A DNA stretch of 64,000 nucleotides from Thermohalobaculum sp039822785 (lineage in GTDB: Bacteria; Pseudomonadota; Alphaproteobacteria; Rhodobacterales; Rhodobacteraceae). Every line of letters starts with the position of its first letter. Position 1 is the first letter of the stretch. The stretch lies in NCBI GenBank assembly GCA_039822785.1, contig JBCBMO010000002.1, positions 124,001 to 188,000 on the forward strand, in the 5' to 3' direction. Position numbers and translations under genes: made by a program. Positions 1 to 7,841 of the stretch are shown one piece after another. A model generated the notes under the pieces. It was not told the origin of the DNA, made no database searches, and worked only from the letters and a program-made list of their open reading frames with translations.

Positions 1-87
1 ACCGACCCCGCAATAGGGGCACGCCGTGCGGACACCGCCGCCCGTGACGTCGTCTTCGGCCGGAGGGGTGGACGCGGCCTCGGTCAT
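1..87 (-). CDS. nasA: Assimilatory nitrate reductase catalytic subunit, N-terminus only
   Basis: Partial: only the first 29 codons lie in the window and the gene continues off the left edge. The ATG at 87-85 overlaps the nirD stop as ATGA, which fixes the start. The visible peptide ends in TACPYCGVG, the CPYCGVG beginning of the N-terminal [4Fe-4S] Cys cluster of molybdopterin bis-MGD nitrate reductases. A NasA-type enzyme reduces nitrate to nitrite in the cytoplasm, and its place directly after nirBD fits assimilatory use. The identity rests on this short motif plus context; a related molybdopterin oxidoreductase cannot be excluded from 29 residues. Confidence 0.8.
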   Translation of the reverse strand, partial: MTEAASTPPAEDDVTGGGVRTACPYCGVG

Positions 88-434
88 TCCGCGGCGACCG
101 GGTCGGCGATGGGGCGGGCGTCGAGGCGGGCGGGGTCGAGCAGCACGCGCCCCTGGTCGACCTTGGCGCCGAAGGTGGCAACGGCGCCCTCGTCCGCGCC
201 CTGGGCAAGGCCGGTCTCCAGCGAGATCACCCAGTTGTGGAGCGGGCAGGTCACCGCGCGGCCATGGACGATCCCCTCCGACAGGGGCCCGCCCTTGTGC
301 GGGCAGCGGTCGTCGATGGCGAAGACCTCGTCCTCGCCGGTGCGGAACAGCGCCACGCAGCCCATGCGGGTGCGCACCACGCGGGCGCCGCGGACGGGGA
401 TATCCTCGAGCGCGCCGACATCGATCCAGCTCAT
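84..434 (-). CDS. nirD: Nitrite reductase (NADH) small subunit, Rieske-type
   Basis: 116-residue small subunit of the assimilatory NADH nitrite reductase, partner of NirB. It is a Rieske-fold domain with the complete [2Fe-2S] ligand set: C44-P-H46 and C63-P-L-H66. Some NirD homologues, including the enterobacterial one, lack these ligands, so this copy probably carries a real cluster. The ATG at 434 overlaps the nirB stop (ATGA), and its own stop overlaps the nasA start in the same way, so the three genes look translationally coupled. The usual family length is a little over 100 residues, which matches. Confidence 0.93.
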   Translation of the reverse strand: MSWIDVGALEDIPVRGARVVRTRMGCVALFRTGEDEVFAIDDRCPHKGGPLSEGIVHGRAVTCPLHNWVISLETGLAQGADEGAVATFGAKVDQGRVLLDPARLDARPIADPVAAE

Positions 435-2875
435 TCCGCAGCCTCCAGCGTCAGATCCGCGAGCGGCTTCCAGGCCCGCTCGACCGTGTCGTTGGCCCGC
501 TCGGCCCAGGGGTCCTTCTGGAAGACCTGCTGCGAGAGATCGAAGCGCGCGACCAGGGCCTTGCGCTCCTCCAGGTCGTGCACGACCCGATCCTGCACCC
601 AGTCGAGGCCGACCTTGGCGACCCACTTGTAGGGACGGTCGAGATACTTGGCGTGCTCGCGGTAGAGCTGGACGAAGGCGACGATGAGCTCGATCGCCTC
701 CTCCGGCGTCTCGCATTTCGCGAGCCGCTCCACCTCCTTCACGTCCATGCCGGCCGCACCAGCGACCCCGATCTCGAAGCCGCTATCCACGCAGATGACG
801 CCCACGTCCTTGCAGGTCGCCTCGGCGCAGTTCCGCGGGCAGCCGGAGACCGCCATCTTGACCTTGTGCGGCGTCCAGGAGCCCCACATCCGCTTTTCGA
901 TCGCGATCCCCAGCGCCGTTGAGTCCTGCGTGCCGAAGCGACAGTGATCGGTGCCGACGCAGGTCTTCACGGTCCGCAGACCCTTGGCATAGGCATGGCC
1001 CGAGACGAGGCCGGCCTGACCCAGATCGGCCCAGATGCCTGGAAGGTCTTCCTTCTTGACGCCGAGCAGGTCGATGCGCTGGCCGCCGGTCACCTTGACC
1101 GTCGGCACGTCGTACTTGTCAGCCGCATCGGCGATGGCGCGCAGTTCGGCGGCGTTGGTGATGCCGCCCCACATGCGGGGGACCACGCTGAAGGTGCCGT
1201 CCTTCTGGATGTTGGCGTGATTGCGCTCATTCACGAAGCGGCTCTGCGGGTCGTCGCGATACTCCAGCGGCCAGTCGGCGAGCAGGTAGTAGTTGAGCGC
1301 CGGACGGCAGACGTGGCAGCCGCAGGAGGTCTTCCACCCCAACTCCTGCCAGACCGCGGGCATCGACTTCAGCTCCCGCGATTTGATCAGCCGGCGGACG
1401 TCTTCGTGCGTGAGATCCGTGCAGCCGCACATGGGCTTGGCGGTCGGCAACTCGAAGCCGTCGCCAAGCGTCACGGCCATGAGCTGTTCCACCAGCCCCG
1501 TGCAGGTCCCGCAGGAGGAGGAGGCCTTGGTGCCCGCCCTCACCGCGTCCAGCGTGGTGGCGCCGCCGGCGATGGCGGCCGTGATCTGACCCTTCGAGAC
1601 GCCGTTGCAGCCGCAGATCTCCGCCTCATCCGGCAAGGCTGCAACGGCCGCCATAGGGTCCAGCGGGGCCCCTCCAGCAACCGTGGGGCCGAAGATGAGC
1701 GTCTCGCGCATCTCCGAGATGTCGGTCTCGTCCTTTAGCAGGCCGAAGAACCAGGTGCCGTCGGCGGTGTCGCCGTACATCACAACGCCGATGATCCGAT
1801 TGTCGCGGATGACCAGGCGCTTGTAGACGCCGCGGGCGGGGTCGCGGAACACGATCTCCTCGCTGTCCTCGCCCTCGGCGAAGTCGCCGGCGGAGAAGAG
1901 GTCGACCCCGGTGACCTTGAGCTTGGTCGAGGTGACCGAACCCTCATAGGCGGCCTCGGCCCCCGCCAGCGTCGCCGCCGCGACCTTGGCCATGTCGTAG
2001 AGCGGCGCGACGAGCCCATAGCAGGCGCCGCGGTGCTCGACGCATTCGCCGACCGCCAGCACCGCCTCGTCCGAGGTGATCATCTGATCGTCGACGTGCA
2101 AGCCGCGGCCACAGGCCAGCCCCGCCTCCTTGGCCAGCGCGGTCGCCGGGCGGATGCCGACGGCCATGCAGACCAGATCCGCCTCGTAGACCGTGCCGTC
2201 GTCCAGGCGCACGGCCTCGACGCGATCCTCACCCACGATCTCATGGGTATTGGCGCGGCAATGGATGCGGATCCCGCGGCTCTCCAGCTCCTTCTGCAGC
2301 AGATAGCCCGCCGCAGGGTCGAGCTGACGCTCCATGAGGTAGGGCATCAGGTGCAGGACGGTCACCTCCATGCCGCGCAGGCGCAGCCCCGCCGCAGCCT
2401 CCAGCCCCAAGAGCCCGCCGCCGATCACCACGGCCTTGGCGCCGGGCTTGGCGGCCGCGTCGATCATCGCGTTGGTGTCGTCCAGGTCGCGGTAGGTGAC
2501 GACGCCCGGCAGATCCTTGCCCGGCACCGGGATGATGAAGGGGCTGGACCCGGTTGCGATCACCAGCCGGTCATAGGCGGTCTCGCCCGTGGCGGTGGTC
2601 ACCACCTTGCGCGCCCGGTCGATGCCGGTCACCGCCTCTCCGAACCGGCACTCAACACCGTACCCGGCGTACCAGTCGGCGTCGTGGGTGACGATCTCCT
2701 CGAACGTCTTCTCCCCCGACAGCACCGGCGAGAGCATGATGCGGTTGTAGTTGCCCCGCGGCTCCGCCCCGAAGAGCGTGACCGCGTAACGGCCTGGGTC
2801 CGCCTCGAACAGATGCTCCAGCATCCGGCCGGAGGCCATGCCGGCCCCGATGACGATGAGCTTTTCCTGGGTCAT
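431..2875 (-). CDS. nirB: Nitrite reductase (NADH) large subunit
   Basis: 814 residues. Reduces nitrite to ammonium with six electrons from NADH in the cytoplasm. Domains in order: FAD Rossmann motif (VIGAGMASG, residues 8-16), NAD-binding glycine motif (VIGGGLLGLE, about 150-159), two BFD-type [2Fe-2S] segments (CGCNG...SCGTC and CGCTD...CGCHVC), a ferredoxin-like half-domain, and the siroheme/[4Fe-4S] Cys set C639-x5-C645 ... C679-x3-C683. The start chosen is the ATG at 2875, where the FAD motif begins; the upstream in-frame extension is Arg-rich noise running through the preceding globin gene. It follows that gene by 4 bp and overlaps nirD. Confidence 0.96.
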   Translation of the reverse strand: MTQEKLIVIGAGMASGRMLEHLFEADPGRYAVTLFGAEPRGNYNRIMLSPVLSGEKTFEEIVTHDADWYAGYGVECRFGEAVTGIDRARKVVTTATGETAYDRLVIATGSSPFIIPVPGKDLPGVVTYRDLDDTNAMIDAAAKPGAKAVVIGGGLLGLEAAAGLRLRGMEVTVLHLMPYLMERQLDPAAGYLLQKELESRGIRIHCRANTHEIVGEDRVEAVRLDDGTVYEADLVCMAVGIRPATALAKEAGLACGRGLHVDDQMITSDEAVLAVGECVEHRGACYGLVAPLYDMAKVAAATLAGAEAAYEGSVTSTKLKVTGVDLFSAGDFAEGEDSEEIVFRDPARGVYKRLVIRDNRIIGVVMYGDTADGTWFFGLLKDETDISEMRETLIFGPTVAGGAPLDPMAAVAALPDEAEICGCNGVSKGQITAAIAGGATTLDAVRAGTKASSSCGTCTGLVEQLMAVTLGDGFELPTAKPMCGCTDLTHEDVRRLIKSRELKSMPAVWQELGWKTSCGCHVCRPALNYYLLADWPLEYRDDPQSRFVNERNHANIQKDGTFSVVPRMWGGITNAAELRAIADAADKYDVPTVKVTGGQRIDLLGVKKEDLPGIWADLGQAGLVSGHAYAKGLRTVKTCVGTDHCRFGTQDSTALGIAIEKRMWGSWTPHKVKMAVSGCPRNCAEATCKDVGVICVDSGFEIGVAGAAGMDVKEVERLAKCETPEEAIELIVAFVQLYREHAKYLDRPYKWVAKVGLDWVQDRVVHDLEERKALVARFDLSQQVFQKDPWAERANDTVERAWKPLADLTLEAAE

Positions 2876-2879
2876 CGCC

Positions 2880-3317
2880 TTACTCCGCCGCCAGGTCGCT
2901 GCCGGCGCGCTGATAGGCGGAGACGACCATCTCCTCGCTCGCCTGCGCGTAGAAGGCGGTCCAGGCCTCCTGCACCTCGGGCGTGAAGGCATCTCCGAGG
3001 GCCTGCGCCAGCGTCCACAACAGAGCATCCTCGGCGGCGGCGTAATGCGCGGGCGTCACGCCGAAGACGACGCTGCGCCCCGCAAGGTCGCGGATGCGGC
3101 GGCTCAGCGCCTCAGGGTCGCGCAGGTCGTCCACCATGCCCGCGAGCATCTCGAACATCGCCTCGCGGTGCTTCAGCACATCGTCGCCCGCCATGGGCTC
3201 CTGTGGGTCACTGGCGAAGAAGCGGGCGCAGAACAGCTCCGCGGCCAGTTTTGAGATCGGCACGATCTGGCGAAAGGACCGCTCGAGCGCGTCGATTTGG
3301 GGGTCGGTCAGGGTCAT
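2880..3317 (-). CDS. Globin-fold protein in the nitrate operon, heme ligands missing
   Basis: 145-residue single-domain globin of the Vitreoscilla/flavohemoglobin type. The second half aligns without gaps to bacterial hemoglobin around the ...G-V-x-x-A-H-Y segment and the following helix (EDALLWTL...LGDAFTPEVQEAWTAFY). At the position of the proximal F8 His there is Ser82, and the usual B10 Tyr is Cys30, so ordinary heme binding is doubtful. It lies 19 bp downstream of the fused nitrate ATPase gene and 4 bp upstream of nirB, so it is part of the nitrate/nitrite operon. Family members can handle NO or sense gas ligands; whether this one binds heme is unknown. My alignment was done from memory of the family. 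Confidence 0.8.
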   Translation of the reverse strand: MTLTDPQIDALERSFRQIVPISKLAAELFCARFFASDPQEPMAGDDVLKHREAMFEMLAGMVDDLRDPEALSRRIRDLAGRSVVFGVTPAHYAAAEDALLWTLAQALGDAFTPEVQEAWTAFYAQASEEMVVSAYQRAGSDLAAE

Positions 3318-3336
3318 CTCAGTCTCCGTCCCGCGC

Positions 3337-4998
3337 TCAGGCGGCCTTCTTGTGGGCGCCGTGCTCGTATTCCTCGAGGAACGCGAGCAGCTCTTCGCGG
3401 TAGCCGTAGTAGTCGGGGTGCTCCAGCAGGGCGCGGCGGCTGCGCGGGCGCGGCAGCGACACGTCCATGATCTTGCCGATGCGCGCGCGCGGGCCGTTGG
3501 TCATCATGACCACGCGGTCGGCCAGCAGGATTGCCTCGTCCACATCGTGGGTGACGCAGACGGCGGTGACCTTGGTGCGCGACCACACCTCCATCAGCAC
3601 CTCCTGCAGCTCCCACCGCGTGAGGCTGTCGAGCATGCCGAAGGGCTCATCGAGCAGCAGCAGCTTGGGGCTGAGGGCGAAGGCGCGGGCGATGCCGACG
3701 CGCTGTTTCATCCCGTTCGACAGCTCGCTCGCCTGGCGGTCCATGGCATCGGCCAGACCGACCCGCTCCAGGTAGTACTCGACCACGTCCTGCCGCTCGG
3801 CCTGGCTGGCCTTGGGGTACACCCGGTCGGCCCCGATGGCGCAGTTCTCCCGCGCCGTGAGCCAGGGGAACAGCGAGGGGGCCTGGAAGACCACCGCCCG
3901 CTCCGGGTCGGCGTCGGTGACGTGCTTGCCGTCCAGCACGATGGCGCCCTTGGAGATCTCGTTCAGCCCCGCGGTCATGGTCAGCACCGTAGACTTGCCG
4001 CAGCCCGAGTGGCCGATGAGCGAGATGAACTCCCCCTTCTTGAGCGTGAGATCGAAGTCCTCGACCACCGTGAGGGGACCCTTGGGCGTCGGGTAGATCT
4101 TGGAGAGCTGGGAGAAGCGCAGGTAGCGGTCCTCGTCAAAGGTCTCGACCTTGGCCGCCTCGGCATAGGCCTTGGGCGTGCCATGGATCGGCGTGACCTC
4201 CGGCAGGGTACGCGTGCCCTCCACCTTCGCGGCGATGCCGACCTCCATCAGATACTCCGTCACCTTGGCGCGGAGCTGCTTGAAGGCGGGGTTGTGGTTC
4301 ATCGCCGTGCGGTCGCGCGGACGCTCGAGGTTCACCTCGAAATCCTCCGACAGGGTGCCGTCGGGGTTCAGCGCGATGATCCGGTCGGCCAGCAGGATCG
4401 CCTCGTCCACATCGTTGGTGATCAGGACGACGGTCTTGCGGTCGCCCTCCCAAATCCGCTCGATCTCGTCCTGCAGGTTGGCCCGCGTCAGCGCATCGAG
4501 CGCCGAGAGCGGCTCGTCGAGCAGCAGCACCTCTGGGTTCATCGCCAGCGCCCGGGCGACGGCGACGCGCTGGCGCATGCCGCCCGACAGCTCCGCCGGG
4601 CGGCGGTCGGTGGCATGGCCAAGGCCGACCATCTTGACGAATTTCTCCACGATGGCGGTGCGCTCGGCCTTGGGCAGGCGCCCGTGGACGCTGTCCACCG
4701 CCAGGCCGACGTTCCCGTTCACCGTGAGCCAGGGCATGAGCGAGTAGGACTGGAACACCAAGCCCCGCTCCGGCCCCGGGCCCTGGATGGGGGCACCGCG
4801 GAAGAGCGCCTGCCCCGATGTGGGCATCTCCAGCCCGGCGAGCAGGTTGATCAGCGTCGTCTTGCCGGTGCCGGAGAAGCCGACGATGGCCAGGAACTCG
4901 CCTTCCTTTACCTGGAGGTCGATGCCCTTCAGCACCGCCTCATGCGCCGTGCCTTCGCCGAAGCCCTTGCAGGCGTTCTTAAGCTCAAGGATTGCCAT
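3337..4998 (-). CDS. Nitrate ABC transporter, fused double ATP-binding subunit (NrtC/NrtD-like)
   Basis: 553 residues with two ABC ATPase domains in one chain. Domain 1: Walker A GFSGTGKTT (40-48), signature LSGGMRQR (137-144), Walker B ending LLLDEP. Domain 2: Walker A GHSGCGKST (329-337), signature LSNGMKQR (425-432), Walker B LLLLDEP, switch THDVDEA with H484. In domain 1 the switch histidine is Asn195 (TNDVDEA), so the two sites are not equivalent. The linker (about 230-290) carries no recognisable NrtA-like domain, unlike cyanobacterial NrtC. Energises nitrate import with NrtA and NrtB. The ATG at 4998 begins the first domain; it starts 5 bp after nrtB. Confidence 0.92.
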   Translation of the reverse strand: MAILELKNACKGFGEGTAHEAVLKGIDLQVKEGEFLAIVGFSGTGKTTLINLLAGLEMPTSGQALFRGAPIQGPGPERGLVFQSYSLMPWLTVNGNVGLAVDSVHGRLPKAERTAIVEKFVKMVGLGHATDRRPAELSGGMRQRVAVARALAMNPEVLLLDEPLSALDALTRANLQDEIERIWEGDRKTVVLITNDVDEAILLADRIIALNPDGTLSEDFEVNLERPRDRTAMNHNPAFKQLRAKVTEYLMEVGIAAKVEGTRTLPEVTPIHGTPKAYAEAAKVETFDEDRYLRFSQLSKIYPTPKGPLTVVEDFDLTLKKGEFISLIGHSGCGKSTVLTMTAGLNEISKGAIVLDGKHVTDADPERAVVFQAPSLFPWLTARENCAIGADRVYPKASQAERQDVVEYYLERVGLADAMDRQASELSNGMKQRVGIARAFALSPKLLLLDEPFGMLDSLTRWELQEVLMEVWSRTKVTAVCVTHDVDEAILLADRVVMMTNGPRARIGKIMDVSLPRPRSRRALLEHPDYYGYREELLAFLEEYEHGAHKKAA

Positions 4999-5003
4999 GG
5001 CGC

Positions 5004-6098
5004 TCACCGCTTGTCCGAGTGGGTGAAGGCGGCCTGGATCGCGTACATCAGCCGGTCGAGGAAGAAGCCGATGATGCCGATCGTGATCACCGCGACCATG
5101 ATCTTGGCGAGCGACTGGCTGGAGCCGTTCTGGAACTCGTCCCAGACGAATTTCCCCAGGCCCGGGTTCTGGGCGAGCATCTCGGCGGCGATCAGCACCA
5201 TCCAGCCCACGCCGAGCGACAGGCGAAGCCCGGTGAAGATCAGCGGCAGGGCGGAGGGCAGGACCAGCTTGGTGATCTTGGTCCAGGTCGACATCTTCAG
5301 CACCCGGCTGACGTTCACCAGGTCCTTGTCGATGGAGCTGACGCCCAGCGAGGTGTTGATCAGCGTCGGCCAGAGCGAGCAGAGCGTGACGGTGATCGCC
5401 GAGTTCAGAAACGACTTCGAGAACATGCCGTCGTTCGTGGTGTAGAGCGCCGAGACCACCATGGTGACGATCGGCAGCCAGGCGAGCGGCGAGACCGGCT
5501 TGAAGACCTGGATCAGCGGGTTGAAGGCGGCATTGGCCGTGGCCGACAGGCCGCAGAGAATGCCGATGGGCACCGCGATCACCGTGGCCAGCAGGAAGCC
5601 GAAGAAGACGGTCTTCAGCGAGGTCCAGATCTGGTCGTAGTAGGTCGGCTTGCCGGTGTAGTCGCGCCACTTCACGCGGTCTTCGCGGCCCTGCTCGATC
5701 AGCTTCGCGTTGCGCGCCTCCTGACGCTCGTAGAAGGCGGCGGCGGATTCGCGGACCCGCAAATGGTCGGCATGCAGGTTCTCGACCTGCTCCCAGACCT
5801 GCGCGGGACCGGGAATGGCGCCCAGCGAGGTCTGCACCATGGGCGCCGTCTGCGCCCAGATCGCTAGGAAGGCCGCGATGGCGATCAGCGGCACCAGGAG
5901 CAGGCGCCAGATTTCGGTGAGCTGCGCCCGCGGGTTGTCGCCGGCGATCGCCCGCAACAGCGGCGCCATGAAGCTGAGGCCGAGGACCCGAAACCAGCCT
6001 TCTGCCTTATTGATCCGGGTGAAGAGCCTGGCGCGCCGGGCTTCGCGCGCGACGCGGGCCTCCTCGGCGGCGAGGTTTGTATCGCTGACTGCGGTCAT
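5004..6098 (-). CDS. nrtB: Nitrate ABC transporter permease
   Basis: 364-residue inner-membrane permease of the NrtB/SsuC class. A charged N-terminal segment is followed by a first hydrophobic helix (about 70-90), a periplasmic loop, and the multi-helix binding-protein-dependent transport domain (about 155-355), which includes the cytoplasmic ATPase-docking loop after the SLGVSSIDKDLVNVSRVLKM segment. Lies between nrtA and the fused ATPase gene, with the same orientation and short spacing on the ATPase side. Nitrate specificity is inferred from the operon; homologous permeases carry cyanate, bicarbonate or sulfonates. Confidence 0.93.
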   Translation of the reverse strand: MTAVSDTNLAAEEARVAREARRARLFTRINKAEGWFRVLGLSFMAPLLRAIAGDNPRAQLTEIWRLLLVPLIAIAAFLAIWAQTAPMVQTSLGAIPGPAQVWEQVENLHADHLRVRESAAAFYERQEARNAKLIEQGREDRVKWRDYTGKPTYYDQIWTSLKTVFFGFLLATVIAVPIGILCGLSATANAAFNPLIQVFKPVSPLAWLPIVTMVVSALYTTNDGMFSKSFLNSAITVTLCSLWPTLINTSLGVSSIDKDLVNVSRVLKMSTWTKITKLVLPSALPLIFTGLRLSLGVGWMVLIAAEMLAQNPGLGKFVWDEFQNGSSQSLAKIMVAVITIGIIGFFLDRLMYAIQAAFTHSDKR

Positions 6099-6157
6099 CT
6101 CTGCCTCTCGACCTGTCTTATCCGTTCTGCGGCGCTGTCTTGGTCTGATGGCCGCGC

Positions 6158-6185
6158 AAAAGGCCCCACCGCCGCGGCGGTGGGG
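6158..6185 (-). terminator. Attenuator-like hairpin between nrtA and nrtB
   Basis: A perfect 22-bp GC-rich palindrome at 6164-6185 (CCCCACCGC stem, CGCG loop) is followed on the minus strand by CCTTTTG. It sits in the 107-bp gap between nrtA and nrtB. A partial terminator or 3'-end stabiliser after the binding-protein gene is a common way to make more binding protein than permease. Confidence 0.6.
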
Positions 6186-6205
6186 AAAGGGTCGTCAGGG
6201 ATGGG

Positions 6206-7579
6206 TTAGTTCACCGAGCTCCCGCTCACGGTCTGGCCGCTCTTGAGGCCGATCGGGAAGCTGTCGATGTAGGCGTTGGGCTGGCGGCCATCGAAGGCGA
6301 TGCTGTCGATGAACTCGTCCGTGGGCGCCTTGTAGCCGTCGGTGTCCCAGGGGAAGTCTTCCTCGGCCACATAGCCTTCCTCGACCAGCATCCGGGCGGC
6401 CTCGAGGTAGATGTCCGGGCGGTACACCTTCTCGGCGACCTCCTCGTACCAGCTATCCGGCTTGGTCTCGGCGATCTGGCCCCAGCGGCGCATCTGGGTC
6501 AGGTACCAGATGGCGTCGGAGTAGAAGGGATAGGTGGCGTAGTAGCGGTAGAAGACGTTGAAGTCCGGGATCTCGCGCTTGTCGCCGCGCTCGAACTCGA
6601 AGGTGCCGGTCATCGAGTTGGCGATGACCTCATAGTCGGCGCCCACGTATTCTGAGCGGCTAAGGATCTCGACCGCCTCGGGCCGGTTGGCGTTGTCGTT
6701 CTCGTCCAGCCATTTGGCCGCGCGGATCAGCGCCTTGGTGATCGCCAGCGTCGTGTTGGGGTACTGCTCCGAGAATTCCTTGGTGATGCCGAAGACCTTC
6801 TCGGGGTTGTTCTTCCAGATCTGGTAGTCGGTGATCACCGGCACGCCGATGCCCTTGAACACCGCCTGCTGGTTCCAGGGCTCGCCCACGCAGTAGCCGT
6901 AGATCGTTCCGGCCTCGAGGGTCGCCGGCATCTGCGGCGGCGGGGTGACCGACAGGAACACGTCAGCGTCGATCTGACCGCTGATGTTCTCAGGGCTGTA
7001 ATAGCCCGGCTTCAGCCCGCCGGCGGCCAGCCAGTAGCGCAGCTCGTAGTTATGGGTCGAGACCGGGAAGACCATGCCCATGTTGAAAGGCTTGCCGTCG
7101 GCCCGATAGTCCTCGACCACCGGCTTGAGCGCGGAGGCGGAGATCGGGTGGACCGGCTTGCCCGCATCGTCATGCGGGATGTTCTTCTTCATCTCCGCCC
7201 AGACCTCGTTCGACACGGTGATGCCGTTGCCGTTCAGGTCCATGGAGAAGGGCGTTATGATATGCGCCTCGGTGCCGTAGCCGATGGTGGCGGCAAGCGG
7301 CTGGCCCGCCAGCATATGCGCGCCGTCCAGCTGACCGTCGATCACGCCGTCCAGCAGCACCTTCCAGTTCGCCTGCGCCTCGAGCGTCACGAACAGGCCT
7401 TCGTCCTCGAAATAGCCGAGCTCATAGGCCACCGCGAGCGGCGCCATATCGGTGAGCTTGATAAAGCCGAAGGTCAGTTCGTCCTTCTCGACGTCCAGCA
7501 TCTCGGCCTGGGCCGACATCGCGGCAGCGATGGTGAAAAGGGCGGTCGCCGCGGCGGGGATAAACGCGGGAAGTTTCAT
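6206..7579 (-). CDS. nrtA: Nitrate ABC transporter substrate-binding protein
   Basis: 457 residues, with a Sec-type signal peptide (MKLP then a hydrophobic Ala-rich stretch ending ...SAQA, cleavage near residue 25). The mature part is the NrtA/CmpA fold, with characteristic segments TFGFIKLTDMAPLAVAYELGYF, DGQLDGAHMLAGQPLAATIGYG and CVGEPWNQQAV. Binds nitrate (possibly nitrite) in the periplasm and delivers it to the permease. A good ribosome site (AGGAGA) lies just upstream of the ATG at 7579. It is the first structural gene after the leader RNA that ends in an intrinsic terminator, so its expression should depend on NasT antitermination. Confidence 0.94.
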   Translation of the reverse strand: MKLPAFIPAAATALFTIAAAMSAQAEMLDVEKDELTFGFIKLTDMAPLAVAYELGYFEDEGLFVTLEAQANWKVLLDGVIDGQLDGAHMLAGQPLAATIGYGTEAHIITPFSMDLNGNGITVSNEVWAEMKKNIPHDDAGKPVHPISASALKPVVEDYRADGKPFNMGMVFPVSTHNYELRYWLAAGGLKPGYYSPENISGQIDADVFLSVTPPPQMPATLEAGTIYGYCVGEPWNQQAVFKGIGVPVITDYQIWKNNPEKVFGITKEFSEQYPNTTLAITKALIRAAKWLDENDNANRPEAVEILSRSEYVGADYEVIANSMTGTFEFERGDKREIPDFNVFYRYYATYPFYSDAIWYLTQMRRWGQIAETKPDSWYEEVAEKVYRPDIYLEAARMLVEEGYVAEEDFPWDTDGYKAPTDEFIDSIAFDGRQPNAYIDSFPIGLKSGQTVSGSSVN

Positions 7580-7633
7580 TGTCTCTCCTCTGGCACGCCG
7601 CCGATGATGGGCGGGGCGGAGCCGAAAAACGCG

Positions 7634-7681
7634 AAAAGCCGCTCGCCGACCGAACCAGTGGTTCGTCCGAACGAGCGGCTT
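7634..7681 (-). terminator. Leader terminator upstream of nrtA
   Basis: On the minus strand a 10-bp stem (7672-7681 with 7636-7645, AAGCCGCTCG) encloses a second hairpin (CGAACC/GGTTCG) and is followed by TTTT and, a few bases on, TTTTT. It lies about 55 bp before the nrtA start. This is the expected target of NasT-mediated antitermination in nitrate operons. Confidence 0.75.
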
Positions 7682-7715
7682 TGCTCGAAAACCCTCATCG
7701 CTGGGGGAGGTGCGT

Positions 7716-7733
7716 CGCGACTCCCTTGCCGCG
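7716..7733 (-). ncRNA. Candidate ANTAR-binding hexaloop hairpin of the nrt leader
   Basis: On the minus strand a 6-bp stem CGCGGC/GUCGCG (one G-U pair) closes a hexanucleotide loop AAGGGA, with A at loop position 1 and G at position 4, the signature reported for ANTAR-target RNA hairpins. Directly upstream (7734-7747) a 4-bp stem UCUC/GAGG closes another six-base loop, GAUCGU, which does not carry the A1/G4 pair. About 35 nt downstream is the leader terminator. Seen in sequence: hairpins and loop. Inferred: recognition by NasT. Confidence 0.6.
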
Positions 7734-7841
7734 CCTCACGATCGAGATGGTTAGCGGCTTCGCACTGCACCATCAACCCATAAAGCACCACGGCGCAGCA
7801 AAATTACCCGACTGCCTGGAAAAGCGGCAGATTTTGCCGGC

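Noticed and set aside
26..922. Long plus-strand ORFs opposite nirB/nirD (and the similar long antisense ORFs throughout)
   Set aside because: High GC makes long open frames on the opposite strand common; these are Arg/Pro/Ala-rich, have no domain and mirror clear genes.
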